Shown here piece by piece: positions 45,263-56,637 of a stretch of DNA of 64,000 nucleotides. This DNA comes from Perilla frutescens (lineage: Eukaryota; Streptophyta; Magnoliopsida; Lamiales; Lamiaceae). The stretch spans positions 32,740,501 to 32,804,500 of the forward strand of contig BRKX01000004.1 of NCBI GenBank assembly GCA_026008535.1, written 5' to 3'. The translations under genes were made by a program, and so were the position numbers. Under the pieces are notes generated by a model, which made no database searches, was not told where the DNA came from, and was given only the letters and a program-made list of their open reading frames with translations. The stretch's first letter is position 1. The number at the start of each line of letters is the position of its first letter.

Positions 45263-46172
45263 AACCATTACCGTGCTTAGAGGAGGCAAGGTGATCGATA
45301 ACAAGGTTGGAGAGTCAAGCTCAACCGAACAGGTTGAGAAAGAAGAGGAGGCTCCTCAACAACAACAAAAGGAGCCCGTAAAGAAAAGTGAAGAAGTGAA
45401 GAAGCCCACACTCCACAAGGCTACCAATCCCTACAATCCTCCAATCCCATTTCCAAGCCGGTTGAGGAATGAGAAGCAAAACACCTAATTTCAAGAGTTC
45501 TACAAACTTTTATCAAAGGTGAATGTCAACCTTCCACTCCTTGATATTATTCGAAATGTGCCGACCTATGTCAAGTTCTTCAAAGAGCTAGCTTCCAAAA
45601 AGAGAAAATTTGGGAAGGATGAGAAGATTGAAGTGTTCGAAGTGGCAAGTGCAATCCTACAACATCAACTACCACCCAAGCTCCGCGATCTAGGTAGTTT
45701 TACTCTTAAAATTGCCTTGGGAAATGATAAAGAAGCATGTGGTATGCTAGATCTAGGAGCCGGAATTAATTTGATGCCTTATTCTATTTATAAACAATTA
45801 GAGTTAGGTGAATTGAAACCAACTAGAATGTGTCTACAATTGGCGGATAGGTTTGTTAGATATCCTAGGGGAATCATTGAAGACATTCTAGTTAATGTTG
45901 GTGGTTTGATTATCCCGGTGAATTTTGTTGTTTTGGATGTGGGTGATGTAAAAGAAGCGGGTAAAGAGCACACACTTCTCCTAGGTAGACCTTTTATGGC
46001 TACAACAAACACCTTGATTGATATTAAAAATGGAAATTTAAAAATGTCGGTGTTAGGAGAAACCATGTCATTTTCCGTACATAAAAACAAGGCTACTCCC
46101 GTCTCCTCATTTGAGGAAAATTGTTCTTACATTGATGCTATTGATGCCTTGGCCAAGGAGGTTTTCTTGTAG
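45263..46172 (+). pseudogene. F protease region
   Basis: Linker (NPYNPPIPFPSRLRNEK), stop at 45486, conserved VNLPLLDIIRNVPTYVKFFK, then the aspartic protease with MLDLGAGINLMPYSIYK (about 45747-45800) and LLLGRPFMATTNTLID (about 45980). The Asp of the D-L-G active site is present; G-A-G replaces the usual G-A-S. A stop at 46170 separates it from RT. It would cut the gag-pol polyprotein. Confidence 0.88.
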
Positions 46173-47173
46173 GAAATAGGCTCCCATTGGAGGAATGAAG
46201 CCTTGTCCAAGGAGCTTGCCATGGAAGAAGCTTACCTCAAGTGTGGGGGAGACGAGTTGAATGCCAAAGAAATGGAGATTTTGCTAGGAAAAGGCATGAG
46301 CCTAATTGAAGTCATGGCCTCAACCGAAGAGGAAGTGAAGCCTACTCCCGATCTTGAGCTCAAGGAGCTCCCATCTCACCTCAAATACGTCTATCTCGAT
46401 GACGAAGAGAAGAAGCCCGTGATCATCTTTTCCCAGCTTGAAAAAGATGAAGAAGACCTCTTAGTAGCCGTACTAAAGAGGAACAAGCAAGCCATTGGAT
46501 GGAACCTTTCCGACATCAAGGGAATTAGCCCCTCAACGTGCATGCATCGTATCATCCTTGAGGAAGAGGCTAAGCCGGTTCGTGAAGGACAAAGGAGACT
46601 CAACCCCGTGTTGATGGAAGTTGTAAAGAAGGAGATTCTTAAGCTCCTAGCGGAAGGGATCATCTATTCCATAGCCGATAGTGAATGGGTGAGCCCGGTC
46701 CATGTGGTGCCAAAGAAAGGAGGAATTACTGTCGTGGAGAACGACAAAGGAGAGCATGTGGCTACCCGAACCACCACCGGGTGGAGAATGTGCATTGACT
46801 ACCGAAAGCTCAATGCCGCCACTCGAAAAGACCATTTTTCTCTTCCTTTCATTGATCAAATACTTGATAAATTTTCCAGTGATAGTTTTTATTATTTCCT
46901 TGACGATTTATCGGGTTATTTTCAGGTGGCCATAGCGCCGGAGGACCAAGCCAAGACCGCATTTATGAGCCCGTTTGGTACATTTGCGTGTCGGTATTTG
47001 GACTATGCAATGCACCAGGCACGTTTCAAAGGTGCATGTTTTCTATCTTCTCCGAAATGATTGGAGATTTCATTGAGGTATTCATGGATGACTTTTCGGT
47101 CTTTAGATCTTCATTTTCCGATTATTTAGAGAAGTTAGAACTTGTTTTGAAGAGATGTATAGAAAGTACCTAA
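46173..47173 (+). pseudogene. F reverse transcriptase
   Basis: The connection segment is followed by RT with VKKEILKLLAEGIIYSI, WVSPVHVVPKKGG, GWRMCIDYRKLNAATRKDHF (near 46780), LDDLSGYFQVAIAPEDQ and, after a small deletion and frame change near 47000, FGLCNAPGTFQRCM and the catalytic FMDDF box (near 47085). Another frame change near 47160 leads into the RNase H part. It would copy element RNA into DNA in the cytoplasmic particle. Confidence 0.9.
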
Positions 47174-49206
47174 CTCTTAGTTGGGAAAAGAGTCATTTCA
47201 TGGTTACTAGTGGCATAGTCCTTGGTCATGTTGTGTCTAAAAAATCACCTCCACCCATTAATGTGAAAGAAATTAGAAGTTTTCTAGGCCATGCCAGTTT
47301 TTACCGTCGGTTTATTAAAGACTTCTCCAAGATTAGCCAACCTCTAGGCCATTTACTTGTTCAAGATGTTCCTTTTGAGTTTGATGAAAAATGCTTGCAT
47401 ACTTTTAATACTCTAAAGGAGAAATTGATCACCGCTTCCATTGTCATTCCCCCTAATTGGTCTTTACCTTTTGAAATTATGTGTGATGCATCAAATTCCG
47501 CCGTGGGTGCCGTTTTGGGTCAACGGATTGATAAAACTCTTCATGTGATTTACTATGCTAGCCTCACCTTGAATAGTGCTCAAGTAAATTACACCACCAC
47601 AGAAAAAGAATTACTTGTTGTTGTGTTTTCCTGAGATAAATTTAGATCCTACATCTTAGGTTCTAAAGTTATTGTGCATAGTGATCATGCGGCTCTAAGG
47701 CATTTGTTGACCAAGCCCTAAGCTAAACCTAGACTCATTAGGTGGATTTTGCTTGTGCAAGAATTTGATGTTGAAATCAAGGATAGGAAGGGTTGTGAAA
47801 ATGTGGTAGCTGATCATCTATCTCGCCTCTCCGTTGATGAAAATTTTGATTTATCTCATGAAAAAGGAGTTGATTGTGATTCATTTTTGTATGAGCATGC
47901 TCTTGAGCTTAATTCCTCTCCCTGGTATGCCGACATTGTCAATTATCTTGCTTGTGATAAAATGAGACCTAACCTTCCCTATCAAGAAAGGAAAAGATTT
48001 TTGGCAATGTGCAGTAACTACTTTTGGGACGATCCATACCTTTTCCATTTAGGAAAAGATGAGGTGATTCGAAGATGTGCTCTGGAGGAGGAGCAAGCCG
48101 ATGTTCTAGCCTTTTGCCATTCTTCTCAATGTGGTGGACATTTTGGAGGGTAAAAGACGGCCCGAAAGATTTTGCAATCTGGTTTGTATTGGCCTTCCAT
48201 TTTTAAGGATGCTCATGCCTATTCCATTTCATGTGATAAATGCCAAAGAGTAGGCAATATTGGGAGAAGAAATAAAATGCCTCTAAATATCAATCTTGTT
48301 GTTGAAATTTTTGATGTTTGGGGAATTGATTTAATGGGACCATTCCCTAACTCTTTTGGCTTCGAATATATCCTATTAGCGGTCGATTATGTGTCAAAGT
48401 GGGTTGAGGTTATCCCCACTAGGTCTTGTGATGCTAATGTGGTTATTAAGTTTGTACAGGAGCACATTTTGAGTAGGTTTGGATTCCCTCGAGCAATCAT
48501 AAGCGATGGTGGAACGCACTTCACCAACAAGCTCTTCAAGAAATTGATGAAAAAGAATGGAGTGACTCACAAGGTGGCTACTCTCTATCATCCTCAAACT
48601 TTCGGTCAAGTAGAGACGAGCAACAAGCAAATTCAAAACATTTTGAAGAAGACCATGAATGTGACGAGAAAAGATTGGTCTACAAAGCTAACGGATGCTC
48701 TTTGGGCATACCGGATGGCTTACAAGACTATTCTAGGGAAGAGCCCATACTGCCTCGTTTATGGAAAAGCATGTCATCTCCCCGTTGAGATTGAGCACAA
48801 GGCCTATTGGGCCATTAAAGCGGTGAATTTTGATCTAACGTGTGCAGGAAAGGAATGAGCATTGCAGTTGTCCGAGCTCGATGAATTGAGGAATGAAGCC
48901 TATGACAATGCCAAGATTTACAAGGACAAAGTGAAGAAACTTCATGATAGGCGCATTGTCAAGAAGGAGATCACTCCGGGCATGAAGGTTTTCCTCTTTA
49001 ACACTCATTTGCGGCTTTTTTCCTGAAAACTCAAGTCACGATGGAGTGGACCGTTCATCATAGAAGAAGTGTTCCCCTACGGAGTTGTCACATTGAAAAA
49101 TTCGGGAACCAACAATACATTTCAAGTGAATGGTCACCGAGTCAAGCCATATTTCGAAAGATTTTCTCAAGAATCTGATGTCGAGGAATTGAAGCTCGTC
49201 AATTGA
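47174..49206 (+). pseudogene. F RNase H and integrase
   Basis: In one frame with stops: IRSFLGHASFYRRFIKDFSKI; RNase H with MCDASNSAVGAVLGQ, TEKELLVVVFS (TGA at 47632) and HSDHAALR; HLSRL; integrase zinc site (CHSSQCGGHFGG, CDKCQR); catalytic GIDLMGPF, ISDGGTHF and QVETSNKQ (D, D, E all present). The tail carries KLHDRRIVKKEITPGMK and KSRWSGPF. Stops at 47719, 48151, 48856 and 49024. Several coincide with Gln in the related element G. It ends at the TGA after EELKLVN. Confidence 0.9.
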
Positions 49207-49257
49207 AATTAATTGTCCAAAAACTTCATCTAGCTCGAGACATTAAAATGAGCGCTG

Positions 49258-49275
49258 CATGGGAGGCAACCCATG
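49258..49275 (+). other. AGGCAA hairpin, element F
   Basis: CATGGG-AGGCAA-CCCATG, a perfect 6-bp stem with a 6-base loop, about 55 bases after the integrase stop and following GACATTAAAATGAG. Confidence 0.75.
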
Positions 49276-49427
49276 ATTTTATTATCTTATTTTCTTTTTA
49301 TTAAGCCTTATTTCAATTTGGTTGATGCAATTTTAGTTGTTAAAAATTTTAATTGTTGAATGATTTATGCAGGAGTGGAGAAATAGAGCAAGAATTGAGA
49401 AGATTGGCTAATTGCAAAAATTGCACA

Positions 49428-49620
49428 GCGCGGGCGGGCTACACTGCGCGAGCGGACTTCTGAAAGGCCGAGAGCTCCTTAGCGCCGCCGTGCTAGTCGC
49501 CCCCACGGCGCCCGAAGGCCCCCGTGGCGCTCCGTGCGCTCACCCCCACGGCGCCAACTGCCCCCGTAGGGCTCCCTAGCAATGCCCCCGCAGCGCTCTC
49601 CCACACCCGCGGCGCCCTTC
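49428..49620 (+). repeat. GC-rich module in the F pol-env spacer
   Basis: The lead-in GCACAGCGCGGGCGGGC is followed by GCCCCCACGGCGC-type units. It is the same kind of module as in the LTRs, but here between integrase and the env-position gene. Ala/Pro frames are compositional. Confidence 0.8.
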
Positions 49621-49927
49621 CACAATTTTGTACTCAATTTTTCTCACACTATAAAAGAGCCCCTCTTCTCCAAATCCCTAAATTCTCTCATCGCGCTGCT
49701 TTCCTTCATCCTCCCAAGCATTCAAAGTCAATTTCTACTATTATTCCAGCAGATTCAACCCCATATTCCACAAATTCTCTCGCCTCTCTCTTCACACAGT
49801 AGCCCCACCGCGCCACCTACCAGCACCGCCACACTCCAGTAGAATTTTTCTAACTCCATTCTTTTTGCTACGCGGTATCACCTCCTACCTCCCCTCCTTG
49901 CTGCTGTAAAATTCTATAATTTTCACC

Positions 49928-51388
49928 ATGGCTCCCAAAATGAAATTGCCTAAAATCCTTGGAGGGAAAGGCAAGGACAAGACTAAAGCCACGAGCAAGA
50001 ACGCCCCCAATGAGAAGAGTACGGACAAGGGCAAAGGAACGGAACCCACGAGCTCCACGACAATGGTGACGGACCTCCGCCAATAATATGGAGCTCCATT
50101 CCTCATCACCACACCAAATGAAGGTAACCATTACCTCACTCTCCGTAGCCATGAGATATCTTGTCCTCACTATATGGATTGGAAGTTGATGCGAGAGTTG
50201 AATTTAGAAGGGCAAATTATGGAGTATCTTAAGGTGTTGAATTTGTAAACCTTTGCTAGGATGCAATATTATACTTATGATAATGTCATGCTTGAATTCT
50301 TGGTGTCGTTTCAACATGATGAGGAGGAGGGAAAGAGTTGTACCTTTCGGATGTTTGATATGCAATATAACATCACCTTGGCTGAACTGCAAGATTACTT
50401 TGATTTCCCAACTTTGGGGATAAAGAGCATGCCGTCTGATTTCAATGCTGGGGATGCATGGCATGAAATTTCGGGGTTCCGGAATTGGAATACGAAGGGA
50501 ATTCTGAGAAAATTCATTGAGAATCCCGCGATGTCAATTGTTCATAAGTTCTTGGCGTATAACATCTCGGGCAAGGAACAAGCAAACAAGATGAACTTGA
50601 CGGAGGTCTTTCTACTTTGGTGTGTGAAGAAAGGCAGGAAAGTGTGCTCGTCCACCTTCATTTTGAGCATTATCAAGGACACAATCATGCGAAAGAACCA
50701 GCACCCTTCCTTCTGTGTATTCATCTCCGCCCTTTGTTTCAAAATTAGAGCACTTGATGAAGATGCCCCAGCTCCCACTGGCTACTGGAGGCTCGACGCC
50801 CCTACAATCGACAAAGGAGAGCTCAAGCGAGCCGAAGTGATTTACAATAAGCGACAGGTGTGCCCTCATGCCAAGAGGACTTGCGTCGGCACCTTGAAGC
50901 AAATCTAGCGCCGCACCATGGAGCTAATAGGAGGTTCCTCGTCGGCACCACAAGAGCCCAATGAAGAAGGTAACGAGGAAGAGCATGACGCTGGAGGGAA
51001 ACAGGGAGGACATGCAGGCCATCAAGGGTACCACATGCCTGTCAATGACTGGGGCTCATTTCAAGGCTACATGGACACTACAATGGGTCAATTCCAGCGA
51101 TCCATCACCGATACCATGAGCATCTTTGGCCATCAAGTCCAGGATTCTATGTCGGCCTATTGGCAAGAGCATAATGTCCGCATGGTGCAGCATCAAGAAA
51201 GGATGGATGCCTCTTTTCAATCCATACACGAGGTGCTTGGTGCAGTGCATCAAGATGTTCGGGGCCTCTACTCTCGAGTAGACCGACACGACGAGCAAAT
51301 TCAAGCCCTCCAAGCGAGCTGGGATGCATGGACTCTTGCCTCATCCTTCACGCTACAGAATCCACCACCTTATCCACCACCGGAGTAG
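49928..51388 (+). pseudogene. F env-position protein, three internal stops
   Basis: ATG 49928 (CACCATGGC context, MAPKMKLPKI) opens a frame of 486 codons ending at TAG 51386. A Lys-rich N-terminus (KDKTKATSKNAPNEKSTDKG) is followed by the plant-transposon-protein domain (PFLITTPNEG, EISCPHYMDW, FRMFDMQYNITLAELQDYFD, GFRNWNTKG, EVFLLWCVKKGRKVC, HPSFCVFISALCF). The C-terminal part has HQEHN-rich and heptad-like stretches (VDRHDEQIQALQASWDA). Internal stops at about 50084, 50246 and 50906 sit where element G has Gln. No signal peptide or membrane segment is evident, so despite its position I see no sign of a true envelope. Function unknown. Confidence 0.85.
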
Positions 51389-51602
51389 TAAAGTTTCTTT
51401 TATATATTTCATGTTTTGATTGTCTCGTGTTCGTGTGCGTTGTTTTTGTGATATATTGTTCGTATTTTTCGTTGGTGTTTCCTAGTTTGTTTTGTAGGAG
51501 CTCGTGCACATTGCCGGTTTTCTACAAAATTGTGACGTTCTCTACTCCCTTCTATCTTGTGCTTGCATTCATTTTTCATACATTGAGGACAATGCATGTT
51601 TT

Positions 51603-51616
51603 AAGTGTGGGGAGGG
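51603..51616 (+). other. Second polypurine-like tract, F
   Basis: AAGTGTGGGGAGGG after TTGAGGACAATGCATG, about 1 kb upstream of the true tract, as in element A. Confidence 0.6.
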
Positions 51617-52575
51617 TGGTCATGAAGCTTTTTTTTGTAGTACGTTTTGGTTTTAGTTATGTTGGTTTTTGTATTGTTGGACTATGTTTTTAGTTGATGG
51701 TTTTTGTGATATTATGTTGCATTTATTTTGATTGTATATTTTGGTATCCACTTGATTAGCATGATGTTTTTGTCTAATTGTCAAATTTTAGAATTGGAAG
51801 ATGAATCTTCAAGGAATTATTTTCGAATCACTCGTAAGCATGAATCATCCTTGGAGGTGTGCATAATTGATAATTTTGTTGAGAGTCTTCTCCTTGAATG
51901 ATTAAGATGCATTTTTAGCCTTGTTCTTGAAAATAATCCCCGTAATCTTTCTTAATGTATATTTTTGTATTTATATATTTATAAAAAAAAGGGTGAAATA
52001 GAAGAAAATGATTTGAAAAAGGGGTAATAAGGATCTCTACTCCTCTAGTTGATTTATTCAACCACGAGTATGGGAAACCACACAAGAACACTAGGGATTG
52101 CCTCCCTATGGTTTTACCTTGTGAATTTTTATCCACACCCCAATAATTTTATTTAAATAAATGGGATTGCACTCCAAATTATACTCCTCTCATGTGTGTG
52201 TCAATCTGTTCACGTGATTGCATGATGAGTATGGAAAACTACATTAGGAAGCTCGATTAATTTCGATGATTAAACCTAATGAACCTTGTCCTATGATTGC
52301 AACCCCTTGTTTTGTTAAAAGTATTGTACTTTCTTGTGAATAAATTTGGAAGTGATTTTTGGGGTTATAATTGGATAGACCAAGTCTAAATGTGATTTCC
52401 TTAATCGTGATAGGTCGGGCACCTTGCATTATTAGATTGTGTGCTCATTTTCTTGGTTAATGAATGCTTTTGTGGGAACCATGAAAATTGATCTAAATAG
52501 ATGATTGATTTGCAAATTCTTCCTTCTTGATTCATGTTTTTAAATTCTTGTTTGCTTGAGGACAAGCAAAAGGCT

Positions 52576-52589
52576 AAGTGTGGGGGAGT
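52576..52589 (+). other. F polypurine tract
   Basis: AAGTGTGGGGGAGT after TTGAGGACAAGCAAAAGGC, directly before the TGTTTAG of the 3' LTR. Confidence 0.85.
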
Positions 52590-52863
52590 TGTTTAGTGTC
52601 TATTTGTTCTATTTTATTATAATAATTTTGTTATGTTTAATAATTTATTGCGTTAAATTTTATATCGTTATGTGTTGATTTTATGTGTTTATTTGTGTTT
52701 ATTGCTCTAATGGTAAATTATGCCAAGTATTGCAAAACTTGAGCTTTTAATTATAAAAGCAGGAATTTTACGGCAATTAGGTGGCAAGTGCAAAAGTCGA
52801 ATAATTGAGCTCGATTGGTTAAATAAGAAGCTCGAAGATTTTTTTTAGAAAGAATGAGAAAAA

Positions 52864-53068
52864 GCACCAGCGCGGGCGGGCAAGGGAGCGCGAGCGGGCA
52901 TCAAAATGCCAAGAGCCCCGCGCCCCCGCGGCGTCCAACACCCCCGCGGCGCCCAATGCCCCCACGGCGCCAGGCCCCGCGGCGCGCAACGCCCCCGCGG
53001 CGCTCTGTCCGCGCACCCCCGCCGCACACCTTGAGCCCCCGCGGTGCCACCTTCACCCCGCCGGTGCG
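52864..53068 (+). repeat. GC-rich module, F 3' LTR
   Basis: The lead-in GCACCAGCGCGGGCGGGC and about eight CCCCCGCGGCG-type units. The excess over the 5' LTR accounts for the LTR length difference. Confidence 0.85.
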
Positions 53069-53153
53069 CTCCTCTTCCTCGGTCCAGCTCTCACCACGTC
53101 TTCAATCTCAACCCCACTAACTTCACTCTTCCTCTGGAAGCTATGATCTTTCA

Positions 53154-53161
53154 TATAAAAA
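53154..53161 (+). promoter_or_regulatory. TATA box, F 3' LTR
   Basis: TATAAAAA in the same setting as 42549. Transcription from here would run antisense into the env-position gene of G. Confidence 0.55.
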
Positions 53162-54258
53162 GAGGAAGAGAACGATAAAAAAGAGGATCGATCATTCATT
53201 TCTCATCATCGCTCAGATTTCTCACTACACACTCCATTTCATCTTCTCCAACACACCTATTTCATCTTCTCTACACCATCACTACCGTTTCTCATTATTT
53301 TCACCATCGTTACCTTCACCAAAGAAAAGAGGAGAAAAGCAAGAGGAATGGAAGACGAGAAGGAACCGACGACGAGCCATCTTCGAAAGCTACGCTCGAA
53401 GGAAGTTTCCCTTTGTATTTATTTGTATTTCTTGGCTATTTTGTGGAGATTTGTTCTAAACTCTTGAATGATATATAATATTGTAGAAGTTATTGTTATT
53501 TGCATTTGATTTATGAGATGACAACCCTCTATGGTATTTGTGTTGCATTAAGCATGTTTAGTGGCTAATCCCTTTATTAGGGGGTAGAGGATCGATGTGG
53601 TTTTTATCTATGCTTATTCTCATTGATTGTTGTTGTTGGAATCGTGCATTTTCTTGTGAGAGTACTTGATCACTACTTGAGCATTGTTAGGATTTAGAGA
53701 AGTCTTGATTGTGATTCCAAATCCTGAAATTGGTTCCTTCGACGTTAGGTGGATGGGGTTCCTAAGCCTAATATGTTAATCTTACTCATATGATATAGCT
53801 AAAAAAGGTTTAATGAATAGATGGTGACAGTAATTGAAGTTAAACCGCTTGAGAGGGTCTATTGTATGCGTAAGATTAGCATTACCAACTTGAACAAAGC
53901 ATAGTGAGAAACCATTGAGAGAATCTACACCCTAATACCTTAATCTATCTTATTTCCTCATATCTTATTTTCATTTATGTTGTTTGCATGTTATTATCAT
54001 GTTTAATTATCTACTTTAATTCTTAGTATAAATCATCATCATCCTCATGTTTAGAATGTTTAGTGTTTATTTTAGTTGTTTTATTGTGATGCATACATAG
54101 TTCCTCAGACAATTTCCCCTGTAAAGTCTTCCTTGAGAGATCGACTTGGGTTAAGCTTATCACGTCTACGATTGACCCCGTCCAATTACGGGTACGGTCC
54201 TAGTAGTTGTAGTGTTGAGCTTAAACCAGAATTATAAATAATAAAATTGGACCTAACA

Positions 54259-54263
54259 GTTGT
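54259..54263 (+). repeat. Target-site duplication of F (right)
   Basis: GTTGT, partner of 42061-42065. Confidence 0.9.
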
Positions 54264-54882
54264 GTGCCAAGAACTTGTAAACAATGGACAAGGCGGGATC
54301 CTCAATGAATTTGCTCGGAATTCCCTTCGTATTCCAATTCCGGAATCCCAAAATATCATGCCATGCATCCGCAACATTGAAATCGGATAGCATGCGTTTG
54401 ATTCCCACAGTTGGGAAATCAAAGTAATCCCGCAATTCAGCCAAGGTGATGTTATATTGTGCATCAAACATTTGAAAAGTACAACTCTTTCCCTCATCCT
54501 CATCATGTTGAAACGACATCAAGAATTCAAGCACGACATTATCAGAAGCATAATATTGCATCGTAGCAAAGGTTTGCAAATTCAACACCTTAAGATACTC
54601 CATAATTTGCCCTTCTAAATTCAACTCCCGCATCAATGTCCAATCAATATAGCGAGGACAAGATATCTCATGGCTACGGAGAGTGAGGTAAGGGTTACCT
54701 TCATTTGGTGTGGTGATGAGGAATGGAGCTCCATATTGTTGGCGGAGGTCCGACACCATTGGCATGGAGCTTGTGGTTGCCATTCCTTTGCCTTTTTCCG
54801 TGCTCTTGTCGGCGTTCTTGGCTTTGCTAGTTTCCTTACTCTTTTCTTTCCATTTTCCTCCAAATACTTTGGGCAACTTCAT
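54264..54882 (-). pseudogene. Element G env-position protein, N-terminal part
   Basis: About 206 codons on the minus strand, from ATG at 54882 (MKLPKVFGGK) to the F insertion site. The frame continues at 42060-41542, so before F inserted this gene was open for roughly 370-380 codons. The ATG used in F (MAPKMKLPK) is ATA here, so the start would be the next Met. The Gln codons that are stops in F are intact (DLRQQYG, VLNLQTF). Same family and unknown function as the F copy. Confidence 0.85.
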
Positions 54883-55261
54883 CTTGGGAGCTATTGTGAA
54901 AAGGTGGAATTTTTGCAGCAAAAGAAAAGAGAGCTTGGAGATGAGGTAGTGCAGCAACAGTTGAAGGGCTTGAAGAGGTGGAGACGGTGGGTAGCAAGAA
55001 ACGGCAGTGCTGAGTAGAGTATGGAGGAGTGCGGCGGCGGTGGAAGACAAGCGCGGCGGCGCTGAAGACAAGCGCGGTGGCGCTTCAAGTGTTGGGTTAA
55101 TTTGGATTATTTTGGAGTGAATTTTGTGGAGGAATTTAACAGAAAGGCAAGATGTAATTTGGGGGAAAATTGGAGACCAGGCGGCGCTACACGATGAATT
55201 AGGGATTTGGTTTGGTGGGGTAATTTATAGTGGAAGAGAAAGTGTGTAAAATATAAGAAGA

Positions 55262-55478
55262 GGCGCCACGTGTCAGGGTGTGGGAGAAGAGGGTGCGCCG
55301 CGGGGGCCTTGGACGCCGCAGGGCTGCGCGCGCGCCGTGGGGGCGTCTGGTGCACAGCGGGGACGGCTTTGGTGAGGAGCGCCGCGAGGGCGTGGCTGGC
55401 GGGTGATAGGGAGCGCTGTGGGGCTGTCTGGGCGCTGCGGCGCTGAGGGGCTCTCGGCTTTTCAGTAGCCCGTCCGCG
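55262..55478 (-). repeat. GC-rich module in the G pol-env spacer
   Basis: On the minus strand the lead-in GCACTGCGCGGACGGGC is followed by GCGGCGC/CCCCGCGG-type units. It has the same position as the F spacer module. Confidence 0.78.
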
Positions 55479-55644
55479 CAGTGCAATTTTTTTTTTTTTT
55501 TACACTTAGCCAATTTCCTCAATTCTTGCTCTATTTCCCACAGTCCTACAGAAATCATTCAACTATTTAAATTTTAACAACTAAAAATGCATCAACAAAT
55601 TGAAATAAGGTAAATGAAAAGAAAAGAAGACAATAAAAAAAAAT
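55479..55644 (-). other. Element G spacer before the GC module
   Basis: An A/T-rich linker with a poly(T)/poly(A) run at 55486-55501, as in F 49280-49427. No gene. Confidence 0.6.
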
Positions 55645-55662
55645 CATGGGTTGCCTCCCATG
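55645..55662 (-). other. AGGCAA hairpin, element G
   Basis: On the minus strand CATGGG-AGGCAA-CCCATG, identical to F. Confidence 0.75.
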
Positions 55663-55684
55663 CAGCGCTCATTTTAATATCTCG

Positions 55685-56637
55685 AGCTAGACGAAGTCTT
55701 TGGAGAATTAATTTTAATTGACGAGATTTAATTCCTCGACATCGGCTTCTTGAGAAAATCCTTCTAGAAATGGTTTGACTCTGTGGCCATTCACTTGGAA
55801 TCAATTTCTCAAAGAGTTTGTTGGTGAAGTGCATTCCACCATCGCTTATGATTGCTCGAGGGAATCCAAACCTACTCAAAATGTGCTCCTGCACAAACTT
55901 AATAACCACATTAGCATCACAAGACCTAGTGGGGATAACCTCAACCCACTTTGACACATAATCGACCGCTAATAGGATATATTCGAAGCCAAAAGAGTTA
56001 TGGAATGGTCCCATAAAATCAATACCCCAAACATCAAAAATTTTAACAACAAGATTAATATTTAGAGGCATTTCATTTCTTCTCCCAATGTTGCCAAGTC
56101 TTTGGCACTTATCACATGAAATGGAATAAGCATAAGCATCTTTAAGGATTGAGGGCCAATACAAACCGGATTGCAAGATCTTTCGGGCTGTCTTTTGCCC
56201 TCCAAAATGTCCACCACAATGAGAAGAGTGGCAAAAGGCCAAAACATCAGTTTGCTCCTCCTCCGGGACACATCTCCAGATCACCTCGTCTTTTCCCAAG
56301 TGGAAAAGGTATGGATCCTCCTAGAAGTAGTACCTACAATTTGCCAAAAATCTATTCCTTTCTTGAAAGGAGAGGTTAGGCCTCATCTTATCACAAGCAA
56401 GATAATTGACAATGTCGGCATACCAAGGAGATGAATTAAGCTCAAGAGCATGCTCATACGGAAATGAATCACAATCAACTCCTTTTTCATGCAATAAATC
56501 AAAATTTACATCAACGGGGAGACGAGATAAATGATCTGCAACCACATTTTCACACCCCTTTCTATCATTGATTTCAACATCAAATTCTTGCATAAGAAAA
56601 ATCCACCTAATGAGTCTAAGTTTAGCTTGGGGCTTGG
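55685..56637 (-). pseudogene. Element G RNase H tail and truncated integrase
   Basis: On the minus strand: KLRLIRWIFLMQEFDVEI, VADHLSRLPVDVN, a TGG-to-TAG stop near 56320, then the integrase zinc site (CHSSHCGGHFGG, CDKCQR), catalytic GIDFMGPF and ISDGGMHF. Directly after HFTNKLFEKLI the sequence jumps by deletion to the extreme end of pol (GHRVKPF-like, out of frame), so the catalytic Glu and the C-terminal domain are lost. The upstream edge at 56637 is the insertion point of element H; the rest of G pol should continue beyond the window. Confidence 0.87.
56633..56637 (+). repeat. Half of the element H target-site duplication
   Basis: CTTGG precedes the LTR start; its partner is outside the window. 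Confidence 0.4.

Larger units (their letters stand above)
51389..52589 (+). other. F 3' untranslated region
   Basis: AT-rich, no gene. It contains the second polypurine-like tract (51603-51616), and runs to the true tract at 52576. Short open frames on either strand are unsupported. Confidence 0.7.
42066..54258 (+). mobile_element. Element F: near full-length Athila-type retrotransposon
   Basis: It has both LTRs (1589 and 1669 bp), an Asp-tRNA-type primer site, gag, protease, RT, RNase H, integrase, the AGGCAA hairpin, a GC-rich spacer, an env-position frame, a second polypurine-like tract, the true tract and a perfect GTTGT TSD. It is about 12.2 kb and structurally complete, but every frame carries stops or shifts. 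It inserted into the env-position gene of G, which belongs to the same family. Confidence 0.95.
52590..54258 (+). mobile_element. F 3' LTR
   Basis: It starts TGTTTAGTGTC and ends GGACCTAACA. GC-rich module at 52864-53068 with more units than the 5' LTR; TATA box TATAAAAA at 53154-53161. Confidence 0.92.

Noticed and set aside
54670..55017. Plus-strand frame opposite the start of the env-position gene of G
   Set aside because: Exact antisense shadow of a recognised coding frame.
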